Source of the DNA: an uncultured Clostridia bacterium
Lineage (GTDB): Bacteria > Bacillota > Clostridia > TANB77 > CAG-508
Direction: 5' to 3'
Assembly: GCA_947596225.1 (NCBI GenBank)
Contig: CANQEX010000003.1
Span: forward strand, 1-43,991
Length of the DNA stretch: 43,991 nt
Within the stretch, counting starts at the first letter, position 1. The number at the start of each line of letters is the position of its first letter. Positions 8,268 to 16,118 of this stretch are shown here, in pieces. The position numbers and the translations under genes were made by a program. The notes below the pieces were generated by a model. It did no database searches. It saw nothing but the letters and a program-made list of their open reading frames with translations, and was not told the origin of the DNA.

Positions 8268-10296
8268 TTAATTTGAATCATCCATTGAACCAAATAATTC
8301 ATCAAATTTAGCTTCTAACTCTTTCTGTATATCTATCAATTCTGCTTGACGTTTATCTTCAGAATCATTATTTGTTGTTTCAGACATAACTTTTGGTGGT
8401 ACTGTATCAGTATTTAAATCAGATTTTTCTGTATCATCTGCAAATAAATCATCTAATGATTCTAAAGAATTTGCTACTCCACCAGAAGCAGAATTATTTC
8501 CGCTTTCTGAATTTTCTTGATAAGGGTTATATGGATTATATTTTCTCCAAACACCTCTTTCAACATGAACATCATTATGATCTGCTTTATATCTTGTAAC
8601 TAATTTTCCTTCAGCATATTTAAAATAATAATATTTGTTAGCTTTTATTGGTTTCAAACCTTTTTCATAAATTATACAAAGATCTACATCCATTCTTCTC
8701 AATTCGTCTGGTGTCATAAGAGCTCTACCCATAACTTGATCTGATTCACTTTTACCTTGTTTCCAATCAGCTCTATCCTTATTTACAGTTAGATTATCTC
8801 TTGTTATTGTTTTTTCTCCAAGCGCTTTAGAAAAATATTCAACTGTTTTTTGAGAGTTAGAACCTAAGAAAAGATGTGTATCACAGTTACCTATAATAGT
8901 TTCATAAGCTTCCTTATAAACAGCTTCTAACTGATCTAAATTCTGAAGTATAACACTAAAAGATATTTTTCTACTTCTAGATGTTGATATTTTCTTATCA
9001 AAATCTGGAATTTGTCCAATATTTGCAAATTCGTCTAGTATAAAATATGTAGGAATAGGTAACGCCCCACCATTTAAATCTGCAAAATCATATAATTGTT
9101 GTATCATTTGTGAAAAGAATATTGTAAGTAAAAAGTCATATGCAGTATGTGTATCTGAAGAAATAACATAAACTGCAGTTTTCTTTTTAGCAATATCAGT
9201 AAAATCTATTGTATTTGTTGAAGTTACTTCTGCAATCTCTTTTGAATCAAATTTACCAAGTTTTGATTGTAATGTTCCAAGTACTGAACCAAATGTTTTT
9301 TCTGGTAACATTTCTATATTTTTATAATACATTCTAGCTGGATGATCAAATGGTAATTGATTCATTAAATTTGTAAGTAAATTATCTCCACTATTACTAT
9401 TAGCAGTTCTTACAAGCTCTGAACAACTTGCTAAGCTTTGTTCTTCTAAAGGTCTTGTTGCCTTTAAATAATAAATTAAAGCTTTCATTAACATTTCAGA
9501 CATGTCATCCCAAAATGGATCCGAACTTTTAGTGCTATTATCTCCTTGTCCTTTTACTATTGTATTTGCAATAATATCAACATCTATTTCATTATTTATA
9601 TGATGTAAAGGATTATATCCATCACTATTTTGTGGGTGTACTAAATTTAAAACTTTTATATCATAACCTTTTGCTCTAAAATACCCAGAAGTGGCATCAT
9701 ATAATTCACCTTTAGGATCTGTAAAAACATAAGAACCTAGTAATTGTAAAGCATTAGGTATAACATAAGATGCAGATTTACCAGCACCAGAACCTCCGTA
9801 CTACCAATACATTTACATTTCCACGTTTATCTACTGGCAAATAATTTTTCTCAGCTAAAACTATACCTTTATTTTTGCTTAATACTCTATACTGTTCTCC
9901 ACCTTCACTCCAATCACTTGAACCATTTTCTATATCTTGATATTCATGTTTTGGCAATGCTTTCATAATTCCAATTAAAACAGCTAATAAACAAATTATA
10001 AATACCAATTTTATTGCTCCAAAAAATGTTCCTATATATTCTATTGAAAAACATGTACTAATTTGTTTCCAAGGTGCTATAATACCTTTCCCTAATTGAG
10101 TTAAGAATACATTCCACCAAGTTGCATTATAAATATCTTGAGATATTAAGATTCCAGATGCTTTTTCGGCATTAACTTTTGCAACTGCAAAAGGAATTAT
10201 AAACCAAAAAATTATAACTAGAACTAAAATTCCAAATACTATTAATTTATCTCTTATTTTTCTAATAGCAACTTTTATTTTATCAAAAAAACTCAT
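8268..10296 (-). CDS. VirD4/TraG-type coupling ATPase, split by a +1 frameshift
   Basis: Type IV coupling proteins are membrane hexamer ATPases that feed DNA or protein into a type IV secretion channel. Read from ATG 10296 (behind AGGTGA), frame 0 encodes two membrane helices (about residues 10-35 and 90-112) and stops soon after 9798. Skipping one base at 9798 restores 675 residues: Walker A GGSGAGKS directly after the shift, then SYVIPNALQ, a VLNL-HPQNSDGYNPL segment, DPFW near 9515, Walker B FILDEFAN near 9035, and the TSRSRKISFSVILQNL arm. I traced this frame from 9797 to 8268 without a stop. The C-terminus is acidic. No relaxase or other secretion gene is visible. It may be a pseudogene, an error or a programmed shift. 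Confidence 0.85.
9796..9798 (-). other. +1 frameshift site at an in-frame CGG codon (coupling ATPase)
   Basis: In frame 0 from ATG 10296, codon 167 is CGG (9798-9796), within GTA CGG A. Frame 0 meets TAA seven codons after the preceding GTA. Omitting the C gives GTA GGA GGT TCT GGT, the start of the P-loop. So exactly one extra base is present, precisely at the CGG. Confidence 0.85.
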
Positions 10297-10345
10297 TTTT
10301 CTCACCTTTTTCTCTTAAGTAATAAATACTAAAGAAATAATATTT

Positions 10346-10681
10346 CTACATTTTTTCTTCTTTTTCTTCTTTTCTCTTTTTAGCATTATTTCTTAAATCT
10401 TTTTTTTCTGTAGGTCCTTCTTTTACTTTTAATAATGCTGGATTAGTTAGAATTGTTGAAAATGTTACACGAGGTCTTATTACTATTTTTTCACCATCAA
10501 AAATTAAGTTATTTTCATGCATACGATTATTATCAGGTGGCGAAAAGCAAAATCCAGCAATATTAAAACTTCCATATCCAGCTAATTTTAATTTATCTGC
10601 AAATTTACGATCACTACTTTCCTTCTTCATCTCTAGTTGCTTTTTTTGACTACTTTCAGTTGAATTTGTAGTTTCATTCAT
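10346..10681 (-). CDS. Unknown 111-residue charged protein in the coupling-protein operon
   Basis: I do not recognise this protein. It begins with a polar Ser/Thr/Gln/Lys-rich stretch (residues 1-30) and has a short central region containing FNIAGFCFSPPDNNR. It ends in a strongly charged Lys/Arg/Glu tail. There is no signal peptide or membrane helix, so it is probably cytoplasmic. A GGAG-type site (from the AGGAGAAAT stretch at 10684-10699) precedes the ATG. It lies 24 bases after the 176-residue gene and 49 before the coupling ATPase, in one transcription unit. A role as accessory or substrate-recognition partner of the ATPase is only an inference from position. Confidence 0.6.
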   Translation of the reverse strand: MNETTNSTESSQKKQLEMKKESSDRKFADKLKLAGYGSFNIAGFCFSPPDNNRMHENNLIFDGEKIVIRPRVTFSTILTNPALLKVKEGPTEKKDLRNNAKKRKEEKEEKM

Positions 10682-10705
10682 ACTAATATTTCTCCTTTCA
10701 GAAAT

Positions 10706-11233
10706 CTAATCTTTTATTTCTTTAATTTCAAATGCAAAATATTTTTTATAAGGTTTTAATTTACATTTTCCTTTAACTTCATTTGTTTCTTCATCAAAAT
10801 ATAAAATTGGTTTTATTTCTTCTCCATTTTCTGGATCTATTATTGAAATTGATCTTTGCATATTTGGAGTATATGCAAATTCTTTAAACTCAAATTCTTC
10901 TTCATTATATATAGTTTTATATTTTATAGGCATTGGTTTTTTAGATATTCTAATTACATTATAATCTAAAAAGCCCATATTTATTATTACCTTTTGTGTT
11001 GAGCAAGACAATATTAAAAGTAGGTTTCCTTCAGGAGCAGGATTCTTCACAAAAAATGTTTTTTTCTTTTTTTCTCCTATTATTTCTTCGGAATATTCTA
11101 ATCTTTCTACTGTGTATTTAGGCGCATTTTTTACAAATTCTCTCCCTGTTTTGTTTACTTGATAAATTACTGTACTAATATTTATGGGATCTGTTATTAT
11201 AAAATACTTTCCTTGTAAGTTATCTCCAACCAT
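10706..11233 (-). CDS. Unknown beta-rich protein heading the coupling-protein operon
   Basis: The product is 175 residues from ATG 11233. AAGGAG lies about 9 bases before that ATG, which is preferred over an in-frame ATG at 11275. The latter would sit only a few bases behind the predicted transcription start and has no ribosome binding site. I do not recognise the family. The protein alternates short hydrophobic and charged stretches, as expected for a beta-rich fold. It has a Lys-rich turn (GEKKKK) and a C-terminus like a small beta barrel (KCKLKPYKKYFAFEI). There is no signal peptide or membrane segment. A consensus promoter lies at 11295-11323, and the two downstream genes appear cotranscribed. 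Confidence 0.6.
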   Translation of the reverse strand: MVGDNLQGKYFIITDPINISTVIYQVNKTGREFVKNAPKYTVERLEYSEEIIGEKKKKTFFVKNPAPEGNLLLILSCSTQKVIINMGFLDYNVIRISKKPMPIKYKTIYNEEEFEFKEFAYTPNMQRSISIIDPENGEEIKPILYFDEETNEVKGKCKLKPYKKYFAFEIKEIKD

Positions 11234-11294
11234 TTTTAACACTCCTTTTAATTTCTTACAATATAACTTTTTCATTTGTTTTAATACATTTTTT

Positions 11295-11323
11295 ATTATA
11301 TCTCACAGCATTTTAAAAGTCAA
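11295..11323 (-). promoter_or_regulatory. Promoter of the coupling-protein operon
   Basis: On the minus strand TTGACT (11318-11323), a 17-base spacer and TATAAT (11295-11300) lie between the dnaJ-like stop codon and the 176-codon gene. This gives that operon its own strong promoter. Confidence 0.75.
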
Positions 11324-11338
11324 TTACTTTATTGTATA

Positions 11339-12232
11339 TTAACTTTCCCTAGGATTAAAAGTAGACATTTTATTTAATTTTTTAAATAATTCTAATTCTT
11401 TTTCAGTAGGTTTTTTAGGAATCATTATTTTTGTATCCAATATAAGTTTTCCTCTTCCACCTTTTCCATCTTTATATCCTTTATCTTCTATTTCAATTTT
11501 TTCTCCACTTTGAATTCCTGCTGGAACATAAACAGAAACATCTTCATTTATACCATTTATTGTTACTTTTGTACTAAGTGCAGCTTCCCAAGGTGTTAAA
11601 TATAAATTTGTTCTTAAATCATATCCTTGAAGTTTAAATTTATCATCATCTTTTATTTTTACTCTTATAAATAAATCCCCATTTTTACCACCAGATTTTC
11701 CTGGTTTACCTTGACCTACAATTCTAATTTTTTCATTATTTTGTATTCCTGCTGGAATTTGAACTTTAAACTTTTTAAGTTTTCCTTCAAGAGTTCTTAC
11801 TCCTATAGTTTGTTCATTTCCTCTAAAGGCATCTTCTATAGAAATATTTAATTCTGTTTCAATATTTTCACCTTTACTTGGCACTTTCTTTTTTTCTTTT
11901 TTAGAAATTTCTTTTCCATCTATATTACCAAAAAACATATTAAAAAAATCACTTGAAAGAGAATCTTTACTTCTTTTGCTTTCTTCATAAGACGAATTCT
12001 TTTTTCCAACATTACGATACCACATTCTATCATATTTTCTTTTTGCAAGAGAATCAGAAAGAACACGATATGCTTCATTTATATCTTTAAATCTTTCTTC
12101 ATTATTTGTATTTGCAATATTTACATCAGGATGATATTTTTTTGCTTGTTCTCTATAAGCTGTTTTTATTTGTGACATACTTACTTTATTATTTGGTAAA
12201 TCTAAAATTTTGTAATAATCTTTAAATATCAT
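11339..12232 (-). CDS. DnaJ/CbpA-type J-domain co-chaperone without zinc finger
   Basis: The product is 297 residues. The J domain occupies residues 4-70, with HPD at 34-36, the loop that stimulates Hsp70 (DnaK) ATPase. A variable Ser/Lys-rich linker follows (about 72-118), and then the two beta-sandwich substrate-binding domains of DnaJ C (about 120-285). The four CxxCxGxG zinc motifs of canonical DnaJ are absent, so it resembles CbpA-type (class II) proteins. GGGGG precedes the ATG and a promoter lies at 12269-12297. It does not neighbour dnaK or grpE, so it is probably an additional J protein. Whether it works with the coupling-protein operon downstream is unknown. Confidence 0.88.
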   Translation of the reverse strand: MIFKDYYKILDLPNNKVSMSQIKTAYREQAKKYHPDVNIANTNNEERFKDINEAYRVLSDSLAKRKYDRMWYRNVGKKNSSYEESKRSKDSLSSDFFNMFFGNIDGKEISKKEKKKVPSKGENIETELNISIEDAFRGNEQTIGVRTLEGKLKKFKVQIPAGIQNNEKIRIVGQGKPGKSGGKNGDLFIRVKIKDDDKFKLQGYDLRTNLYLTPWEAALSTKVTINGINEDVSVYVPAGIQSGEKIEIEDKGYKDGKGGRGKLILDTKIMIPKKPTEKELELFKKLNKMSTFNPRES

Positions 12233-12268
12233 TTCAACATCCCCCGAACTTTATTAGAATTCTTTTTG

Positions 12269-12297
12269 ATTATATCATTTCAAAAAATATTTGTGAA
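12269..12297 (-). promoter_or_regulatory. Promoter of the DnaJ-like gene
   Basis: On the minus strand TTCACA (12292-12297), a 17-base spacer and TATAAT (12269-12274) precede the gene. No CIRCE-type inverted repeat is seen, so heat-shock control by HrcA is not supported. Confidence 0.6.
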
Positions 12298-12305
12298 GTT
12301 CTTTT

Positions 12306-13565
12306 TTAAACTTTATTACTTTTTATTCCTTTAGTTCCTTTTGTTCCACCTTGCATAGCAAGAATATTTTTATCATAAGAAAATGTCAATTTCTCTTTAT
12401 CTCTATATCTTTTTATAGCAATATCAATTATTTCATCTAACTCGGTTTCAAAGCTTTTTCCACTAGCTTCCCATAAATAATAAGACAATGCACCTGGTAT
12501 AGTATTAATTTCATTAACATATACTATATCTGTTTTTGTATCTATTAAAAAATCAACTCTTGCTACACCACTACAACCTAAAACTTTAAATACTTCTTTG
12601 GTTAAATTTTGAATTTTCTCTGCCTTTTCTTTACTAATATCTGCAGGTATTTTTTTATTTGTAAATTGATTATTTCCGCTTTTAGCTGAACTATTTTTCT
12701 CTCCAAATTTAATATTAGCTCCTTTTCCTCCACCTATAGTTCCACCTTTAGATTTTCCGTCACCTATATATTTATCTGCATAACTTAAAATTTCATCAGA
12801 AAAAAATGGTTCTTCACAAACTGAAGTTTCACTTTCTGTAGCATTTCCTATTATTGAACAATTAATTTCTTTTAAATTTTCAACTGCTTTTTCAACAATT
12901 ATTCTATCTGTAAATTCCATTGCAAATTCAATAGCTTCTTCTAGTTCTACTTTATTTTTAGCTTTTCTTATACCTACACTTGAACCTAAATTTCCTGGTT
13001 TTACTATAACAGGATATTCTAAAGAGTCTTCTATTTCATTTAATATTTTTTCTTCATCTTTTATGTATTCCATAGAATAAAAAGACACAAAATCAACTAC
13101 TGGCAACCCTGAATCTCTTAAAACTTTTTTTTGTAAAATTTTATCCATACCTAAACTTGATGCTACTATATCTGGCCCAACAAAAGGGATTCTTAATAAT
13201 GTTAAAAATCCAGCCATTGTTCCATCTTCACAATTCGTTCCATGTACTATTGGAAATGCAACATCTATTGTATTTATAACTCTTTTTCCTATCCAAGGAG
13301 CAGGAGTTCTAACAACTTTTACTCCTTTTCCATCATTTACAACAGAAACTTTATAACATCTTTTTAATAATACATCCATATCCTTAAAAGAATATAAATC
13401 TAATAAATCATCTCCTGTATACATTACTCCATTTTTAGCAATATATATAGGTACTACCTCATATTTTTCTGGATTTAAGCTAGAGATAGCTTGTGACATA
13501 GTTATAACAGAGATTTCATGTTCTACTGAATCTCCTCCAAAAAACACACCAACTTTTATTTTCAT
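12306..13565 (-). CDS. ddl: D-alanine--D-alanine ligase with an unusual Gly/Lys insertion
   Basis: Ddl joins two D-alanines with ATP for the peptidoglycan stem peptide. Visible motifs are the N-terminal GGDSVEHEIS loop, HGTNCEDGTMAG near 108-119, the ATP-grasp loop GNLGSSVGI near 191-199, YADKY at 262-266 (the position of the D-Ala-D-Ala type Tyr/Lys), and VARVDFL...VNEINTIPG near 334-358 for metal and substrate. At 419 residues it exceeds the usual 300-370. A Gly/Lys/Ser/Asn-rich insertion (about 268-304) sits in the omega-loop region just before IPADI. The C-terminus carries a GTKGTKG tail. AGGAA precedes the ATG. The gene follows murF by 35 bases, matching the next step of the pathway. Confidence 0.93.
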   Translation of the reverse strand: MKIKVGVFFGGDSVEHEISVITMSQAISSLNPEKYEVVPIYIAKNGVMYTGDDLLDLYSFKDMDVLLKRCYKVSVVNDGKGVKVVRTPAPWIGKRVINTIDVAFPIVHGTNCEDGTMAGFLTLLRIPFVGPDIVASSLGMDKILQKKVLRDSGLPVVDFVSFYSMEYIKDEEKILNEIEDSLEYPVIVKPGNLGSSVGIRKAKNKVELEEAIEFAMEFTDRIIVEKAVENLKEINCSIIGNATESETSVCEEPFFSDEILSYADKYIGDGKSKGGTIGGGKGANIKFGEKNSSAKSGNNQFTNKKIPADISKEKAEKIQNLTKEVFKVLGCSGVARVDFLIDTKTDIVYVNEINTIPGALSYYLWEASGKSFETELDEIIDIAIKRYRDKEKLTFSYDKNILAMQGGTKGTKGIKSNKV

Positions 13566-13600
13566 AATAAAATTCCTTCCTACATTATATAAATTTTATT

Positions 13601-15181
13601 TTACAGATAATTATCTGGTAAATCATTTTCCAATAAAACAACACTATCTTTTGTTATGATTTCATTCATTTTGCTAAGTGCTTCTTGTAAATTTTTTGCA
13701 ATAAAAATTTTTGATTCTGGATAATCTTTTTCTTTAATTCCATTATATATTGGAACAGCTTGATCTGCACCAACTAGTATAATAAAATCACTACTTTCAG
13801 CAGCATTCCTTCCAAGTTCTTGATTTATTTCTACTGATTTATCTCCTAATTCTACTATACCTGGTGTTATTAAAATTCTTTTTCTATGCTCAAAAGATTT
13901 TAATACTTCTAATGCCATTTTTGCACCTTTTATATTTGAATTATATGCATCATCTATTATTATGCTTCCATTTGGATTTTGTTTTAATTCTAATCTATGA
14001 GTAACAGGTCTTATATATTTTACTCCAAGTTTTATTTCATCTTCCGTAAGTCCTAATTTGTCAGCTATTGCAACTGCTCCTACTATATTTAAAATATTTA
14101 AGTTTCCAAGTAATTTTGTTTTTATTTTTATATTTTCTTTATTTGGAATAACCACTTCAAAACTAGAACCTCTTTCATTTATATCAATATTTGTAGCATA
14201 ATAATCTGCTTGTTCTGATAAACCAAATTTTACCATATTTTTAGTGATTTTAGAATTTCTAATATTTTCATCTTCCCAATTAACAAAAGCAATTCCTTCA
14301 TCTTCAGGAAGACTATCTATTAATTCTAATTTTGTTTTTTTAACATTATCTAAAGATTTAAAAGTATCTAAATGTTGAGGTCCAATAGCTGTTAATATTC
14401 CATAAGTTGGATTTACTATATCTGTTATTTCTTTTATATCACCAATATATTTTGCACCCATTTCACATATAAATAATTGATGCATAGAATTAAGTTTTTC
14501 GTTTATTGTTCTTACAACACCCATTGTAGTATTATAGCTTTCTGGTGTCATTAAAGTATTATATTTCTGAGAAAGTATAGTATTTACAATATACTTTGTA
14601 CTTGTTTTTCCATAACTTCCAGTGATTCCAATTACTTTAAGTTCTGGTACTTCTTTAAGTTTAGCTTTAGCTTTTTTACAAAATCCCCTTCTTATACTTT
14701 TTTCAATAGGCTTATTTATTAAACTAACAATATAAACAAAAACATAAGCAAACATTGTGCATATATTTGCAATAATTAATACTACTTTATAATTAGTCAA
14801 ATTTGCAAACATAAACAATATTGCAAATAATATTAAATATGTAGTATATACTCTTCTTATTCTAGCTGTTACAACAAAAGCCTTCTTTTCTTGTGGTTTT
14901 TTGAAACTAATTATTAAATATAATAAAACTAAAATTTCAAGTATTAACCAAGAAAAATTTGATATTTCTATAAAGTTTGACATTATTAATAATAAAGTAG
15001 GAACTAGTAAAAGTAATATTGTTTTTAAATTTACAACTTTATTTATATATCTTTTCATCCATACAATATATCTATCAACATAATAATTTTCTAACTGTAA
15101 TATATGTAAGCCATGTCTAGCAATTTTATAGAAATATACTAAAATTAGAATTAAAATAAAATTTACTAAAATAATTTCCAT
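13601..15181 (-). CDS. murF: MurF-like Mur ligase with N-terminal membrane segments
   Basis: MurF adds D-Ala-D-Ala to the UDP-MurNAc-tripeptide. The product is 526 residues from ATG 15181, chosen because AAGGGGAA lies just before it; an upstream in-frame ATG at 15220 has no such site. About four hydrophobic helices fill residues 1-150, a feature absent from standard cytosolic MurF. The Mur ligase core follows with GITGSYGKTST (ATP binding), ESYNTTMGV, and CEMGAKYIGDI with DIVNPTYGILTAIGPQHL. The C-terminal domain contains the DDAYNSN motif and ends with LLENDLPDNYL. Its position between the hydrolase and ddl supports the cell-wall assignment. A related Mur-ligase-fold enzyme with another substrate cannot be excluded. 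Confidence 0.82.
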   Translation of the reverse strand: MEIILVNFILILILVYFYKIARHGLHILQLENYYVDRYIVWMKRYINKVVNLKTILLLLVPTLLLIMSNFIEISNFSWLILEILVLLYLIISFKKPQEKKAFVVTARIRRVYTTYLILFAILFMFANLTNYKVVLIIANICTMFAYVFVYIVSLINKPIEKSIRRGFCKKAKAKLKEVPELKVIGITGSYGKTSTKYIVNTILSQKYNTLMTPESYNTTMGVVRTINEKLNSMHQLFICEMGAKYIGDIKEITDIVNPTYGILTAIGPQHLDTFKSLDNVKKTKLELIDSLPEDEGIAFVNWEDENIRNSKITKNMVKFGLSEQADYYATNIDINERGSSFEVVIPNKENIKIKTKLLGNLNILNIVGAVAIADKLGLTEDEIKLGVKYIRPVTHRLELKQNPNGSIIIDDAYNSNIKGAKMALEVLKSFEHRKRILITPGIVELGDKSVEINQELGRNAAESSDFIILVGADQAVPIYNGIKEKDYPESKIFIAKNLQEALSKMNEIITKDSVVLLENDLPDNYL

Positions 15182-15194
15182 TAGTAATTCCCCT

Positions 15195-15962
15195 TTATAT
15201 ATCATTTTTAAAAAATTCATTTAATACGCTATTTACGTTATTTAAGTTTTCAAGATAAGAAAAATGCGAACTACCAGCGTATTCAATTAAACCACAGTCT
15301 GGTATTAATTTTTCCATTTTTCTTCCATCACTAATTGGAGTAGCTGTATCTAAACTTCCCCAAAATAGCAATGTTGGAACACTAATCTTTGGTAAAAGAT
15401 GACTTAAATCTTCATTTAATATATTTTTCATAGTTTCTTTTAATACATTCGCAGATTGTTTGTAATCACTTGAACCTACATTATTTCGTAACTTTTCTTT
15501 AAACGCTTTAACTGTTTTAGTATCTGGTAATAAATTTAAAATAAATTTTCCACATTTATAAAAACCTATTTTTAAATAATACTTTATACTTCTTTTCGGT
15601 TTTAATCCTGCACTATCAATTAAAACAACTTTTTTTGCTGAAACTATACCTCTTCCTACTGCATTAATAATCATTCTTCCTCCATTAGAATGACCAATTA
15701 ATATAGGATTTTCAATATTTAGCTTATCAATAAATTCTTTTAGAAAGTTTCCAAAATCATCAGTTTTTAGAGGGTGTTCTGGTAAATCACTTTTTCCAAA
15801 ACCTACAACATCCACTAAATAAACTTTAAAATTTCTACATAAATTGTTTGCAAGAGGTCTCATTGTTTCTAAGTTTGCAAGCCAACCATGAAGTAAAATT
15901 ATAGGCTTTCCTTCACCTAAAACTTCATAATTTATGTTCCAATCATTAATTCTAATTTGCAA
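15195..15962 (-). CDS. Alpha/beta hydrolase
   Basis: The product is 255 residues with the alpha/beta hydrolase fold. The oxyanion-hole motif HGW is at about 25-27 and the nucleophile elbow GHSNGG has Ser92. A probable acid Asp lies in WGSLDTATP near 206, and a catalytic His in GSSHFSYLENL near 239, so the triad is complete. The substrate cannot be read from sequence; esterase, lipase or peptidase activity is possible. The start is TTG at 15960-15962, with AGGAGG 11 bases upstream and no nearby ATG. It leads a probable operon with murF (13 bases downstream) and ddl. Upstream are two inverted repeats at 15988-16013 and 16071-16084. Confidence 0.85.
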   Translation of the reverse strand: MQIRINDWNINYEVLGEGKPIILLHGWLANLETMRPLANNLCRNFKVYLVDVVGFGKSDLPEHPLKTDDFGNFLKEFIDKLNIENPILIGHSNGGRMIINAVGRGIVSAKKVVLIDSAGLKPKRSIKYYLKIGFYKCGKFILNLLPDTKTVKAFKEKLRNNVGSSDYKQSANVLKETMKNILNEDLSHLLPKISVPTLLFWGSLDTATPISDGRKMEKLIPDCGLIEYAGSSHFSYLENLNNVNSVLNEFFKNDI

Positions 15963-15987
15963 GTTTTTTATTTCCTCCTATATGTAA

Positions 15988-16013
15988 TCCACAAAACCGT
16001 AACATTTTGTGGA
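15988..16013 (-). repeat. 9-bp inverted repeat in the leader of the hydrolase-murF-ddl operon
   Basis: TCCACAAAA (15988-15996) and TTTTGTGGA (16005-16013) are perfect inverted copies with an 8-base loop, just upstream of the AGGAGG of the hydrolase gene. No T run follows on either strand, so it is not a standard terminator. It could be an operator or a leader hairpin. Confidence 0.7.
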
Positions 16014-16061
16014 AATTTTCTTACTATAATTTATTCAAATTAACAGTTTTTGTTACTTGCT

Positions 16062-16093
16062 ATTATATTATAACAATATTGTTACATTTTCAA
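16062..16093 (-). promoter_or_regulatory. Possible promoter with a palindromic operator (TAACAATATTGTTA)
   Basis: On the minus strand TTGAAA (16088-16093) faces two overlapping TATAAT boxes (16067-16072 and 16062-16067), at spacings of 15 and 20. The perfect 14-base palindrome TAACAATATTGTTA (16071-16084) fills the spacer. The layout suggests a repressor site, but the promoter itself has poor spacing. Confidence 0.4.
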
Positions 16094-16118
16094 TATTTTT
16101 ATAAGAATTATTTATATT

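Noticed and set aside
8268..12232. Integrated conjugative element
   Set aside because: Apart from the coupling ATPase there is no relaxase, integrase, VirB homologue or flanking direct repeat.
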